This document shows positions 24,885 to 34,456 of a stretch of 64,000 nt of DNA, in pieces (the first letter of the stretch is position 1; every line of letters starts with the position of its first letter). The position numbers and the translations under genes were made by a program. Source of the stretch: Sulfidibacterium sp964549335 (lineage in GTDB: Bacteria; Bacteroidota; Bacteroidia; Bacteroidales; F082); contig CAZJUQ010000046.1 in NCBI GenBank assembly GCA_964549335.1, positions 30,403 through 94,402 of the forward strand, written 5' to 3'. Under the pieces are notes generated by a model. The model was not told the origin of the DNA. It ran no database searches and saw only the letters and a program-made list of their open reading frames with translations.

Positions 24885-25396
24885 TACCGGTTCCTTTTGC
24901 CGGGAAAAAGCAGTGCAATGATAAAAATAACAAATACCGTGTAAACAGTATTGAGAACAACCTGCTCCAAACGGGCGACAATATCTCGAAAAGAAAAAAC
25001 CTCAAGAAAAATCAAGGCGAAATGGTGTAAAAATACCAGCAAAACGGAATATTTCAGAAATCCTTGAAATTTCAGTTTGGCTATTCCCGGCTGTTCGTTT
25101 TCATGAAACTCCATTTTGCCGAAAAAGAAATTTATTATTCCGGGACGCGCAAAAGCAAGCAAAGTTGTGGCTGCGGCATGCAAACCAAGTGTGTTTCCGA
25201 AAATATCAATGATTATCCCTGTAAAAAAACCCAATAATAAAAGCCGCGACTTACTTATTCCGAAAGGCAAAAACAAAATAAAGGCAACATAAACATAGGG
25301 AATTAAAAAACCGTACAGACTAAAGCCGTCAAATACAAAAATTTGTAACAGCAGCAAAACAACAAATCTGAAACCGTTTTTTAAATAAATATTCAT
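24881..25396 (-). CDS. mreD: Rod-shape-determining protein MreD
   Basis: This 171-residue inner-membrane protein with about five transmembrane segments is a member of the elongasome with MreB and MreC. The assignment comes from topology, size (about 160-170 is normal) and position directly after mreC with an ATGA overlap. It is the last gene of the purH-mreB-mreC-mreD cluster. In many Bacteroidota mrdA (PBP2) and rodA follow mreD; here the end of the nos island follows instead. Confidence 0.88.
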   Translation of the reverse strand: MNIYLKNGFRFVVLLLLQIFVFDGFSLYGFLIPYVYVAFILFLPFGISKSRLLLLGFFTGIIIDIFGNTLGLHAAATTLLAFARPGIINFFFGKMEFHENEQPGIAKLKFQGFLKYSVLLVFLHHFALIFLEVFSFRDIVARLEQVVLNTVYTVFVIFIIALLFPGKRNRY

Positions 25397-26205
25397 TGCG
25401 TAACCCTGTTTATTAATGATTGTTGCTCCTTTTTATCCCTGTTTTCTATAATATATACCCAATGCAGTCCGTTAAAATCGGTCGAAAATCTTAATATTGC
25501 ACTGTTGAGGTTTTTCAAACTGTCGGCTTCGTATTTTTCAATGGTTCCAATATCAATTCCCGGCGGGAAAATCAGGGAGTTACCGCTTGTAACAATTGTA
25601 TCGCCCTTGGAAAGGTTGATATGTGAAGGAATGTCTTCCACCTTTCCCAACTCTTTGTTGCCGGTACCCCAGATTACATTGACAAGTTGATTGTTTTTTT
25701 TAATTCTGGCACTTATCACCGCATTCTGATGCAACATCGACATAATTATCGAATAGTGCGGCGATACACCAATCACAATTCCCGCCAAACCTTTGTCCGA
25801 TACTACAGCCATCTCCTTCTCAATGCCGTCGTTAGCACCTTTGTCAACTATTATAAAGTTGTTTCTTCTGTTTACCGAGTTGCTTATCACTTTTGCCCCG
25901 GTATATCTGTAAACGGTATCGCCGGTAAGTGAATCTGCGGTGGTGTCATGCACTATGTTGCTCAAAATATTATGCAGTTTTGTATTTTCGTCGATAAGCC
26001 GGTCATTCTGTTTTTTCAACAAAAAATAATCTGAAATATCTGACGACAGCTCAAACATATTACCCGTAAAATCGTTTATAGTATTAAAGGTGAGGCTTTT
26101 TTGATAGGAGTAGCTATTGAGCAACAACGACAATGAAACTGTTTCGAGCAACAAAAACAGGGTTAAAAACCTGTGGTTCCAGAAGAAGAAAAATAGCGTC
26201 CGCAT
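25393..26205 (-). CDS. mreC: Rod-shape-determining protein MreC
   Basis: This 270-residue bitopic protein has an N-terminal transmembrane helix (about 10-28, FLTLFLLLETVSLSLLL), a coiled coil (about 55-75) and two periplasmic beta-barrel domains with the family motif VSDKGLAGIV and IVTSGNSLIFPPGIDIGTIE (in two parts). It links MreB filaments to the cell-wall synthesis machinery. It overlaps mreD by 4 nt and is 20 nt downstream of mreB. Confidence 0.93.
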   Translation of the reverse strand: MRTLFFFFWNHRFLTLFLLLETVSLSLLLNSYSYQKSLTFNTINDFTGNMFELSSDISDYFLLKKQNDRLIDENTKLHNILSNIVHDTTADSLTGDTVYRYTGAKVISNSVNRRNNFIIVDKGANDGIEKEMAVVSDKGLAGIVIGVSPHYSIIMSMLHQNAVISARIKKNNQLVNVIWGTGNKELGKVEDIPSHINLSKGDTIVTSGNSLIFPPGIDIGTIEKYEADSLKNLNSAILRFSTDFNGLHWVYIIENRDKKEQQSLINRVTQ

Positions 26206-26225
26206 AGAGGCTCCTTCATAAATTG

Positions 26226-27248
26226 TTATTTAATCAGGAATGTGAATTTGTCGAAATTTTTCAGAGCGATACCCGTACCCCGTGCAACGGCACGCAAAGG
26301 ATCTTCGGCAACATGAACGGGTAATTTTGTTTTTTGATGAATACGTTTGTCGAGTCCGCGCAGCAAAGAGCCCCCGCCGGCAAGGTAAATACCTGTCCGG
26401 TAGATGTCTGCCGAAAGTTCGGGAGGAGTATTCTCCAAAGCCGTAAGCACCGCCGCCTCAATTTTCGATATGGATTTGTCGAGGCAAGATGCAATTTCGG
26501 CATAATTCACTTTTATCTCTTTGGGTATTCCGGTAAGCATATCCCGTCCGTGGACAGCATAATCGTCAGGAGGATTGTCAAGCTCGGTAACGGCTGCACC
26601 AACCTCAATTTTTATACGTTCGGCGGTACGTTCGCCAATGGTAATGTTGTGTTGTTTGCGCATGTACTCTTCAATATCGCTGTTAAAGTCATCTCCGGCG
26701 ATACGTATCGACTTATTGTTTACTATGCCTCCGAGGGCGATAACTGCAATTTCGCTTGTTCCCCCTCCAATATCGATTATCATATTTCCGGTAGGTTCCA
26801 AAACGTCGATACCGATACCTATGGCGGCAGCCATTGGTTCGTGAATAAGTTTAATCTCTTTGGCACCGGCTTGTTCGGCTGAGTCTTTCACGGCACGCTC
26901 CTCCACTTCGGTAATCCCCGAGGGGATACAAATAACCATTTTGAGTGCGGGCGGAAACAGTGAATTCTTAATACCTATCATCTTTATCATTTCCCTTATC
27001 ATAAATTCCGCCGCCTGAAAATCGGCAATAACGCCGTCGCGCAAGGGCCTTATGGTTTTGATGTTTTCGTGGGTTTTGCCGTGCATCATCATGGCTTTTT
27101 TCCCTACGGCAATAATTTTTCCCGTACTTCTTTCTATGGCGACAATAGAGGGTTCGTCAACAACAACCTTGTCGTCGTGTATGATAATTGTGTTGGCGGT
27201 GCCGAGGTCAATGGCAATCTCTTTGGTTAAAAACGAAAATAGTCCCAT
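26226..27248 (-). CDS. mreB: Actin-like rod-shape protein MreB
   Basis: This 340-residue cytoplasmic actin homologue forms membrane-bound filaments that guide lateral wall synthesis. The phosphate-1 loop IDLGTANTII (about 13-22), phosphate-2 motif MIIDIGGGTSE, and the adenosine motif AGGGSLLRGLDKRI are all present. Length is normal. It lies 18 nt after purH and starts the shape part of the operon. Confidence 0.96.
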   Translation of the reverse strand: MGLFSFLTKEIAIDLGTANTIIIHDDKVVVDEPSIVAIERSTGKIIAVGKKAMMMHGKTHENIKTIRPLRDGVIADFQAAEFMIREMIKMIGIKNSLFPPALKMVICIPSGITEVEERAVKDSAEQAGAKEIKLIHEPMAAAIGIGIDVLEPTGNMIIDIGGGTSEIAVIALGGIVNNKSIRIAGDDFNSDIEEYMRKQHNITIGERTAERIKIEVGAAVTELDNPPDDYAVHGRDMLTGIPKEIKVNYAEIASCLDKSISKIEAAVLTALENTPPELSADIYRTGIYLAGGGSLLRGLDKRIHQKTKLPVHVAEDPLRAVARGTGIALKNFDKFTFLIK

Positions 27249-27266
27249 ACTTATATCTCTTTTTTA

Positions 27267-28781
27267 TCAATGTTTAAAATGTCTGATTCCCGTAAACACC
27301 ATTGCAACGCCGTTATTGTTGCAATATTCTATGGAATCTTTGTCTCTTATGGAGCCTCCGGGTTGAATAACCGCTTTTATACCGGCTTTGTGGGCAATTT
27401 CAACCGAATCGGCAAAGGGGAAAAAGGCGTCGGAAGCCATAACCGCACCTTCCAAAGGCAAATTGAAACTTTTGGCTTTTTCGATAGCCTGTTTCAGGGC
27501 ATCCACCCTTGAGGTTTGTCCGGTTCCCGAACCGACAAGCTGTTTGTTTTTGGCAAGAACAATAGTGTTCGATTTGGTATGTTTTACTATTTTGTTGGCA
27601 AACAGCAAATCTTCCACCTGTTTGTCATCCGGTTTTGCTACGGTCTTAAATTCAAGCTGTTCCGGGGTTTCGGTTACCAAATCCTTTTCCTGGTACAGAG
27701 CTCCGTTAAGTGCCGAACGGTATTGAAATTCCGGAAAATTAAAATTTTTAGCTTTTAATATAATCCTGTTTTTTTTGGTTTTTAAAATATCGAGGGCAGC
27801 GTTGTCGTATCCGGGAGCGAGAATTATTTCGAAAAATATTTTATTAATCTCTTCTGCCGTCTCACGGTCGATGATTCTGTTGGTAACAAGCACGCCACCG
27901 AAAGCCGAAACGGGGTCACCGGCAAGTGCATCTTTCCATGCCTGGGTCAAACTGCTTCTCGATGCAAGTCCACAGGCGTTATTGTGTTTAATAACGGCAA
28001 AAGTTGTCTCGTCAAAATCGTTAATAAGATTTATTGCAGCATCGAGGTCTAAAATGTTGTTATACGAAATTGCCTTGCCGTGCAGCTGTTCGAAAACATC
28101 ATCGAGTTTGCCGAAATAATACCCTTTTTGATGAGGATTCTCCCCATATCGCAATTGCGACATATGGGTAATGCTTTGTTTGAAAGCGGTAATTTCGCCG
28201 TTGCTAATCCAGTTGAAGATTTGCGTGTCGTAATGCGAACTTATATTGAATGCCCGGGCTGCAAATTTTCTACGGTCGGTAATCTCCGAATGTCCGTTTT
28301 TGCTTTTCAGGAGTGCTATTAGGTCGCCGTAATCATCCGAAGAGGCAACGGTAAGCACATCTTTGAAGTTTTTGGCTCCTGCTCTGATAAGCGAAATTCC
28401 TCCAATATCAATTTTTTCTATTATTTCCTGCTCATCTCCTGTTTTTGCAACGGTCTCTTCAAAGGGGTACAAATCCACTATTACCAAATCGAAAGCGGGG
28501 ATACCGTATTTTTTCATCTCTTCCAAATCGCCGTGATTATCGCTGCGGGCAAGTATTCCTCCGAAAACTTTCGGGTGAAGGGTTTTTACCCTGCCACCTA
28601 AAATGGAAGGGTAATCAGTCAACGATTCTATTTTCCGGGCTTTAAAACCGTTTTTTTCAATAAAATCGTATGTACCGCCGGTGGAATAAATTTCTATATT
28701 AAACTCCGAAAGTGTTTTCAAAACGGGAATAAGACCCTCTTTATTAAAAACGGAAACGACAGCGCTTTTTACTTTTTTCAC
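27267..28781 (-). CDS. purH: Bifunctional AICAR transformylase/IMP cyclohydrolase
   Basis: This 504-residue cytoplasmic enzyme catalyses the last two steps of IMP synthesis. The N-terminal IMP cyclohydrolase domain (about 1-190) shows IYSTGGTYDFI, LGGRVKTLHPKVFGGIL and DLYPFEET. The AICAR formyltransferase domain (about 200-504) carries LRYGENPHQKGYYF, AVIKHNNACGLA and VIQPGGSIRDKDSI. Length is typical. It leads the purH-mreBCD cluster on the minus strand, an order shared by many Bacteroidota. Confidence 0.97.
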   Translation of the reverse strand: MKKVKSAVVSVFNKEGLIPVLKTLSEFNIEIYSTGGTYDFIEKNGFKARKIESLTDYPSILGGRVKTLHPKVFGGILARSDNHGDLEEMKKYGIPAFDLVIVDLYPFEETVAKTGDEQEIIEKIDIGGISLIRAGAKNFKDVLTVASSDDYGDLIALLKSKNGHSEITDRRKFAARAFNISSHYDTQIFNWISNGEITAFKQSITHMSQLRYGENPHQKGYYFGKLDDVFEQLHGKAISYNNILDLDAAINLINDFDETTFAVIKHNNACGLASRSSLTQAWKDALAGDPVSAFGGVLVTNRIIDRETAEEINKIFFEIILAPGYDNAALDILKTKKNRIILKAKNFNFPEFQYRSALNGALYQEKDLVTETPEQLEFKTVAKPDDKQVEDLLFANKIVKHTKSNTIVLAKNKQLVGSGTGQTSRVDALKQAIEKAKSFNLPLEGAVMASDAFFPFADSVEIAHKAGIKAVIQPGGSIRDKDSIEYCNNNGVAMVFTGIRHFKH

Positions 28782-28928
28782 AACTATGTAATTTTCAAAT
28801 ATTTAACAAAATAACGACATTTTTAATTGCTTTTGCAAAATAATAAGATTTTGTACAAAAATTTTTCTTTTTCAGCAATAACTTTTTTACTAACGAAAAA
28901 AAGTGTTATTTCGTAGAAAAAACAAGTG

Positions 28929-30176
28929 ATGTTATTGTTAAAATTGATAAGAGAGAGTTTTGTATTTGCAATAAACTCATTAAAAGTTAATAAGGTACGT
29001 ACAATATTATCGCTTCTCGGCATTACAATAGGTATTTTTTCAATAATTTCGGTATTCACCGTATTCGACAGTTTGGAGAACAACATAAAAACGGAGATAA
29101 ACTCGTTGGGGAAAAACATACTATTTATTCAAAAATGGCCATGGGCCATGGGAGGAGAATATCAGTGGTGGAAATATTACCAACGTCCCCAGCCCACAAT
29201 CGGCGAGATGAAAGAGATAATAAAGAGGAGCAATACCGTGGAACACGCCGCATTTATGTTTAGTGTACAGCGCGATGTATATTACAAAAACAATTCGGTT
29301 CAAGATGTTCCGGTAATTTGTGTTTCGTACGAGTATAACAAGGTTATGCCTTTCGATTTGCAAAGCGGAAGATATTTTACGCAGGTCGAAAGCTATGCGG
29401 GACGGAATGTGGTGATAATAGGTTCGGATATTGCTACAAACCTGTTCGGGAAAGAGGATGCAACAGGAAATAAGATTAAAATTTTCGGGCGAAAACTTTT
29501 GGTAATAGGCGTAATAAAAAAGAAGGGGGACGATATTTTCGGTAATTCGCCCGATAAACAAATTATATTACCCGCCAATTATGCCCGAAACGTTATCGAC
29601 ATTAAAAGCAAAAACATTAACACCACCATTATTGTAATGGCAAAAGAGTACATTACCAATGAGCAGATGAAAGACGAGCTGACGGGAATTATGCGTTCAA
29701 TAAGGAAATTGAAACCCAAAGCCGACAACAATTTTGCCATAAACGAAACGGATATCATCTCCAAAGGTTTCGACCAGTTGTTCGGTGTAATTGCCGTTGT
29801 TGGCTGGATTATAGGAGGTTTTTCGTTGCTTGTGGGCGGTTTTGGCATAGCAAATATCATGTTTGTTTCGGTAAAAGAGCGCACAAACCAAATAGGGATA
29901 CAAAAAGCACTTGGGGCAAAAAACTATTTTATTTTATTGCAATTTCTTTTCGAGGCGATTTTTCTTTCGCTTATGGGCGGCATTGTCGGCTTGTTTATAG
30001 TCTTTATTTTGTCGTACATTATGACTGCCGTTTTCGATTTTAATATAATGCTAAACATAAACAACATCATTCTCGGAATATCGGTATCGGCAATAATAGG
30101 ACTTGTTTCGGGCATTTTGCCGTCGTGGTCGGCATCGCGCCTCGACCCCGTGGAAGCAATGAGGTCGAGTTTTTAA
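28929..30176 (+). CDS. MacB-type ABC transporter permease
   Basis: The protein has 415 residues from ATG 28929; a GTG just before it is in frame. A membrane segment near the N-terminus (about 25-45, with ILSLLGITIGIFSIISVF) is followed by a large periplasmic MacB_PCD domain (about 50-265) and three C-terminal transmembrane segments in an FtsX domain (about 285-410) ending DPVEAMRSSF. This is the MacB/LolC-type four-helix mechanotransmission fold used for lipoprotein or drug/toxin export. No ABC ATPase is adjacent, so the partner must lie elsewhere. It is divergent from purH and its stop shares TTAA with the convergent histidine kinase. Confidence 0.9.
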   Translation: MLLLKLIRESFVFAINSLKVNKVRTILSLLGITIGIFSIISVFTVFDSLENNIKTEINSLGKNILFIQKWPWAMGGEYQWWKYYQRPQPTIGEMKEIIKRSNTVEHAAFMFSVQRDVYYKNNSVQDVPVICVSYEYNKVMPFDLQSGRYFTQVESYAGRNVVIIGSDIATNLFGKEDATGNKIKIFGRKLLVIGVIKKKGDDIFGNSPDKQIILPANYARNVIDIKSKNINTTIIVMAKEYITNEQMKDELTGIMRSIRKLKPKADNNFAINETDIISKGFDQLFGVIAVVGWIIGGFSLLVGGFGIANIMFVSVKERTNQIGIQKALGAKNYFILLQFLFEAIFLSLMGGIVGLFIVFILSYIMTAVFDFNIMLNINNIILGISVSAIIGLVSGILPSWSASRLDPVEAMRSSF

Positions 30177-32836
30177 TCGCGGTTATATTTTTCCACCCTT
30201 TCCAACAATTTTATCAGTTCACGGCGTGTAAAGGGTTTTGTAATAACATCGTCCATTTCGCTTTTCAGGTATTTTTCCACATCCTCTTTCATGGCATTGG
30301 CGGTAAGTGCCGTAATGTACACTTTTTTCTTTTTGTGTTCCCTTTCGTATTTTCTGATTTCCTTTGTTGCCTCCATACCGTCGAGTTCAGGCATCTGAAT
30401 ATCCATTAAAATCAATCCGTAATCGTTTTTAGTGAAAAGTTCAACGGCTTCTTTACCGTTGGCGGCAATATCCACCATTTCGTATCCCAGCTGTTTCAAA
30501 GTTATTAAAGCGACTTTCTGATTAATAAGATTGTCTTCGGCAAGCAGGATTCTAAGAGGCTTTTTCTTTTCGGGTTCTTTGTCGATAACCTCCTTTATGG
30601 TTTTATCCAATTTATGGTCAATCTCATTGTTTATCACCGATATTATTATCTCTTTAAATTGAGAAAGTTTTATCGGCTTAAAGAGGCGCGCCTCAATCCC
30701 CACCTCTCTAAGTTCTTGCATGTTAATCATTTCGCTGATTGACGAAAGCATAATAACATGTGATTTGTCGGCCAGGTGGTTCTCCTTAACTGTTTTGGCA
30801 AAATCGATACCCGTTTTTCCGGGCATATGATAGTCCACAAGGATAAGGTCGTATTTCAAATTATTTTGTTTTGCCTTTTTCAGGAGTTCCAGCCCTTGGT
30901 CGGCCGAATCGGCACAATCGGTTTTTATTTCCCAAAAGTCGAGATATTTTTTGAAAATATTTCTGTTATTAAGGTTATCGTCAATTATGAGAGCCCTGAA
31001 ATTTTTCAAATCCTCTTTGTCGATATATATTCTTGCCGGTTGTTCCTTGCTTTTTTTAAAGGAGAGGTGTATAATAAATACCGTTCCTTTACCCTCTTCG
31101 CTTTCCACCTCGAGTTTGCCGTTCATCATTTCGGTAAGCCGTTTCGAAATGGCAAGGCCCAAGCCCGTACCTCCGTATTTTCGCGTTATTGATGTATCAA
31201 CCTGCGAAAACGACTTGAACAACTTTTTTTGGTTCTCTTTTGAAATTCCGATACCGGTATCGCGAACCTTAACTATTATGGAATAAGAATCTTCCGTTTC
31301 TGTTTCCAGTTCGCAGTTTACCATCACCTCGCCTTTGTCGGTAAATTTAATTGCATTGTTTACCAAATTTATAAGAACCTGTTTAAACCTAACGGGGTCG
31401 CCCAAAACATAACTGTTTATTTTGGGATCGACAAAAGACAACAAAGTTAATCCCTTCTTTTCGGCCTTTAAAAATACCGTATCAATAACTTCGTTAACGG
31501 CATCGTGAATGCTAAATGGTATGTTCTCAAGTTCAAGTTTATTGGATTCTATTTTCGAAAAATCGAGGATATCGTTAATGATATTCAACAGGCTGTTCGA
31601 CGAGGTCTCTATGATGTTAAGGTACTCCTCTTGTTCTTTTGTATGAGGCTGGTTTTTCAGAATTTCTATCATACCTATGATGCCGTTCATGGGTGTACGT
31701 ATTTCGTGCGACATGTTGGCCAAGAAGGTGGATTTCAGCCGCGACGACTCCTCTGCTTTCTCTTTTGCCAAAAGCATTGCCTGTTCTTGTTGTTTTGCCA
31801 GTTGGCGTCCACGGTAAAGCAGGATTATTATTCCCGAGAAAAGCAGGTTTATCAACGTCAAAATCCAAAAATAGGTTCCATACTGTTTTCTGATATCCTC
31901 TGCGGGCAAAAACTCATGAAACAATACAATCAGTGCTACATTTTTTCCCTCTATGTTTTTTACGGGTAAAAATGAGACCGAATAGTAAAGATTTCCCGCT
32001 TTCACAAGTTTTATGGAGGGCTTGCTTGTATTAAAACGTTTAAGGTTGCGGTGTAAAATAATTTTGTTCAGTTTTTGGGCAATTGTATCTTTACCGCCGT
32101 TGCCGTTCTTCTTTTGGGGAATTACATACTTATAATATCCGGGCAATACCGATTTTATATAATAACCTTTCGTTTGCTCGGTAAATATTTTTTGTACCAC
32201 AGCCGAATCGAGAAGGAAAGCACTTTCGCCTGCAAAAAGTTTTTCAACCTCCTTCAACATATCGTATATGGAGAGTGATGTCTCTACACTTCCTATGTAT
32301 TTGTTATTATAAAAAAGGGGGTAAACGAAACGGTAACTGTTAACGATTCTTCCCTCTTCAAAACCTTCTACAAATCTGTGTGTTTTTATTACGAGAGCTA
32401 TGGATTTTCTGAATTTGAGCAGGTTGTCGCCGTATTTGGAGGGTTTATGGTATCTTAACAAACTGTTGCCGGCGGTATCGTGGAAATGAAAAATTTTAAA
32501 ATTTTTAAACTTTATTATTTTATAAACGGGAAGCAGTTTTTTGTAAAGTTCATTACGGTATTCATTCTGTTTTTCTCCTCTCGAAGTCTCAATTTTAAAT
32601 ACAAGGTCCAGTACATCTTCTTTGTTTATGAAATTATGGTAAATGGCTTGTGAGAAGGTTCTGTACGAATCAATCATACCATTATAGCTCTGTTTATAGT
32701 CGTTAAGCTGGCTTTTTAATGAGGTATTTATCTGCGAACTACGGTACGAATTAATAAAAAAGAGGACTCCTGCTTCAAGTACAACAACGGTTAAAAGACT
32801 GAATACTATTATTTTCAGATGTTTTCTCATATACAC
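30173..32836 (-). CDS. Hybrid sensor histidine kinase with two receiver domains
   Basis: This 887-residue inner-membrane kinase has a first transmembrane helix (about 8-27), a large periplasmic sensor region (about 28-325, double-Cache/CHASE-like in size), a second transmembrane helix (about 326-348), then a HisKA domain with the phospho-acceptor H377 in MSHEIRTPMNG. An HATPase domain follows with N box INLVNNAIKF, G1 RDTGIGIS and G2 GTGLGLAIS. Two receiver domains come last with acceptor D668 (LILVDYHMPG) and D812 (LILMDIQMPELDG). No Hpt domain and no adjacent response regulator are seen. The signal is unknown. It converges on the MacB-type permease. Confidence 0.93.
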   Translation of the reverse strand: MYMRKHLKIIVFSLLTVVVLEAGVLFFINSYRSSQINTSLKSQLNDYKQSYNGMIDSYRTFSQAIYHNFINKEDVLDLVFKIETSRGEKQNEYRNELYKKLLPVYKIIKFKNFKIFHFHDTAGNSLLRYHKPSKYGDNLLKFRKSIALVIKTHRFVEGFEEGRIVNSYRFVYPLFYNNKYIGSVETSLSIYDMLKEVEKLFAGESAFLLDSAVVQKIFTEQTKGYYIKSVLPGYYKYVIPQKKNGNGGKDTIAQKLNKIILHRNLKRFNTSKPSIKLVKAGNLYYSVSFLPVKNIEGKNVALIVLFHEFLPAEDIRKQYGTYFWILTLINLLFSGIIILLYRGRQLAKQQEQAMLLAKEKAEESSRLKSTFLANMSHEIRTPMNGIIGMIEILKNQPHTKEQEEYLNIIETSSNSLLNIINDILDFSKIESNKLELENIPFSIHDAVNEVIDTVFLKAEKKGLTLLSFVDPKINSYVLGDPVRFKQVLINLVNNAIKFTDKGEVMVNCELETETEDSYSIIVKVRDTGIGISKENQKKLFKSFSQVDTSITRKYGGTGLGLAISKRLTEMMNGKLEVESEEGKGTVFIIHLSFKKSKEQPARIYIDKEDLKNFRALIIDDNLNNRNIFKKYLDFWEIKTDCADSADQGLELLKKAKQNNLKYDLILVDYHMPGKTGIDFAKTVKENHLADKSHVIMLSSISEMINMQELREVGIEARLFKPIKLSQFKEIIISVINNEIDHKLDKTIKEVIDKEPEKKKPLRILLAEDNLINQKVALITLKQLGYEMVDIAANGKEAVELFTKNDYGLILMDIQMPELDGMEATKEIRKYEREHKKKKVYITALTANAMKEDVEKYLKSEMDDVITKPFTRRELIKLLERVEKYNRD

Positions 32837-32898
32837 CCAAAGTGTTTATTTACACTAAGGTGTAAAAATAATAATTTTTTATCAGAATTCGTGGGATA

Positions 32899-34371
32899 TT
32901 AATATGCTTTTGCAAAAACCACCCTTTGCGGCGAAGGTTTCCCCGTCAAAACACATCTGCCTTCCTCTTTTTTAGCGTTGAGGGGTATTAATCTAATGGT
33001 GGCTTTTGTTTTCTCTTTTATTTTAAGTTCGGTTTCAGTGGTGCCGTCCCAATGAGCCAAAACAAAACCACCCTTTTCTATTCTTTTTTCAAACTCGTCC
33101 CACGTATCAACGGTAAAAGTATTGTTTTCGCGAAAATCGAGTGCCTTTTGAAAAATATTATTTTGAATTTTAACAAGGAGATTTTCTATTTTTTCAACGA
33201 TATTTTCCATTTTCAATATCTCTTTTTCCAAGGTATCGCGTCGAGCTACCTCAACGGTACCGTTTTCGAGATCACGCGGACCAATTGCCAGACGTACGGG
33301 AACACCCTTTAACTCCCATTCGGCAAATTTATATCCGGGTTTAAAGGTGTCGCGGTTGTCGTACTTTACGCTGACGCCTCTTTTTCTCAATTCACCGGCT
33401 ATCTCTTCGGCTTTCAGGCTAATGGCATTAAATTGCTCCTCCTTTTTGTATATGGGTACAATAACAACCTGTATGGGGGCAAGTTTAGGAGGCAGCACCA
33501 ATCCGTTGTCGTCGGAATGAGCCATTACAAGCGCACCCATTAGACGTGTGGATACTCCCCACGATGTAGCCCATACATACTCCAGTTTATTCTCTTTGTT
33601 AAGGAATTTCACATCAAAAGCCTTTGCAAAGTTTTGTCCCAAGAAGTGTGATGTTCCGGCTTGCAACGCTTTACCGTCTTGCATCAAAGCCTCGATACAA
33701 TAGGTGTCAACGGCTCCGGCAAAACGTTCGTTAACGGTTTTCACACCTTTGAGCACAGGTATTCCCATCCAGTTTTCCGCAAAGTCGGAATATAAATTCA
33801 AAATGGTTTTGGCCTCTTTTTCAGCCTCATCTTTAGTTGCATGAGCCGTATGACCTTCTTGCCAAAGAAATTCGGCAGTACGCAAAAACAGACGTGTGCG
33901 CATCTCCCACCGCACCACATTTGCCCATTGGTTTATGAGCAAAGGCAAATCGCGGTACGATTGTATCCAGTTACGATATGTATCCCAAATAATGGTCTCC
34001 GATGTAGGGCGCACAATAAGTTCTTCTTCAAGTTTGGCCTCGGGGTCGACAATCACTCCGTTTCCGTTTTCATCGTTTTTCAAACGGTAATGCGTAACCA
34101 CGGCACACTCTTTGGCAAAGCCCTCCACATGACTCGCCTCCTTGCTGAAAAAAGATTTCGGAATAAAAAGCGGGAAGTAGGCGTTTTCGTGTCCGGTGGA
34201 TTTAAACATGTCGTCAAGAGTCCTTTGAATTTTCTCCCAAATGGCATAACCATAAGGTTTTATCACCATGGAACCGCGTACAGCGGAGTTTTCGGCTAAA
34301 CCGGCTTTTATCACCAGTTCGTTGTACCATTGCGAATAATTTTCGCTTTTACTTGTAAGTTGTTTGGCCAT
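32899..34371 (-). CDS. proS: Prolyl-tRNA synthetase (eukaryote/archaeal-like type)
   Basis: The protein has 490 residues from the ATG at 34371; a 19-residue upstream extension to 34428 is unlikely. Class II synthetase motif 1 (about 70-110), motif 2 with RPTSETIIW and NVVRWEMRTRLFLRTAEFLWQEGHTA in parts, and motif 3 near the C-terminal half are visible, then an anticodon-binding domain (about 285-390). It lacks the roughly 180-residue INS editing domain of E. coli-type ProS and ends with the C-terminal zinc-domain-like extension, so it belongs to the ProS type common in Bacteroidota. A cognate tRNA-Pro gene lies at 611-685. Confidence 0.95.
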   Translation of the reverse strand: MAKQLTSKSENYSQWYNELVIKAGLAENSAVRGSMVIKPYGYAIWEKIQRTLDDMFKSTGHENAYFPLFIPKSFFSKEASHVEGFAKECAVVTHYRLKNDENGNGVIVDPEAKLEEELIVRPTSETIIWDTYRNWIQSYRDLPLLINQWANVVRWEMRTRLFLRTAEFLWQEGHTAHATKDEAEKEAKTILNLYSDFAENWMGIPVLKGVKTVNERFAGAVDTYCIEALMQDGKALQAGTSHFLGQNFAKAFDVKFLNKENKLEYVWATSWGVSTRLMGALVMAHSDDNGLVLPPKLAPIQVVIVPIYKKEEQFNAISLKAEEIAGELRKRGVSVKYDNRDTFKPGYKFAEWELKGVPVRLAIGPRDLENGTVEVARRDTLEKEILKMENIVEKIENLLVKIQNNIFQKALDFRENNTFTVDTWDEFEKRIEKGGFVLAHWDGTTETELKIKEKTKATIRLIPLNAKKEEGRCVLTGKPSPQRVVFAKAY

Positions 34372-34456
34372 TTCTAAATTTTGGTATAATCTTTGCAAAT
34401 TTTTATATCGAACGGCAAAAATAAACAATGTTTATTAAAGCACAATACTTAAAGCC

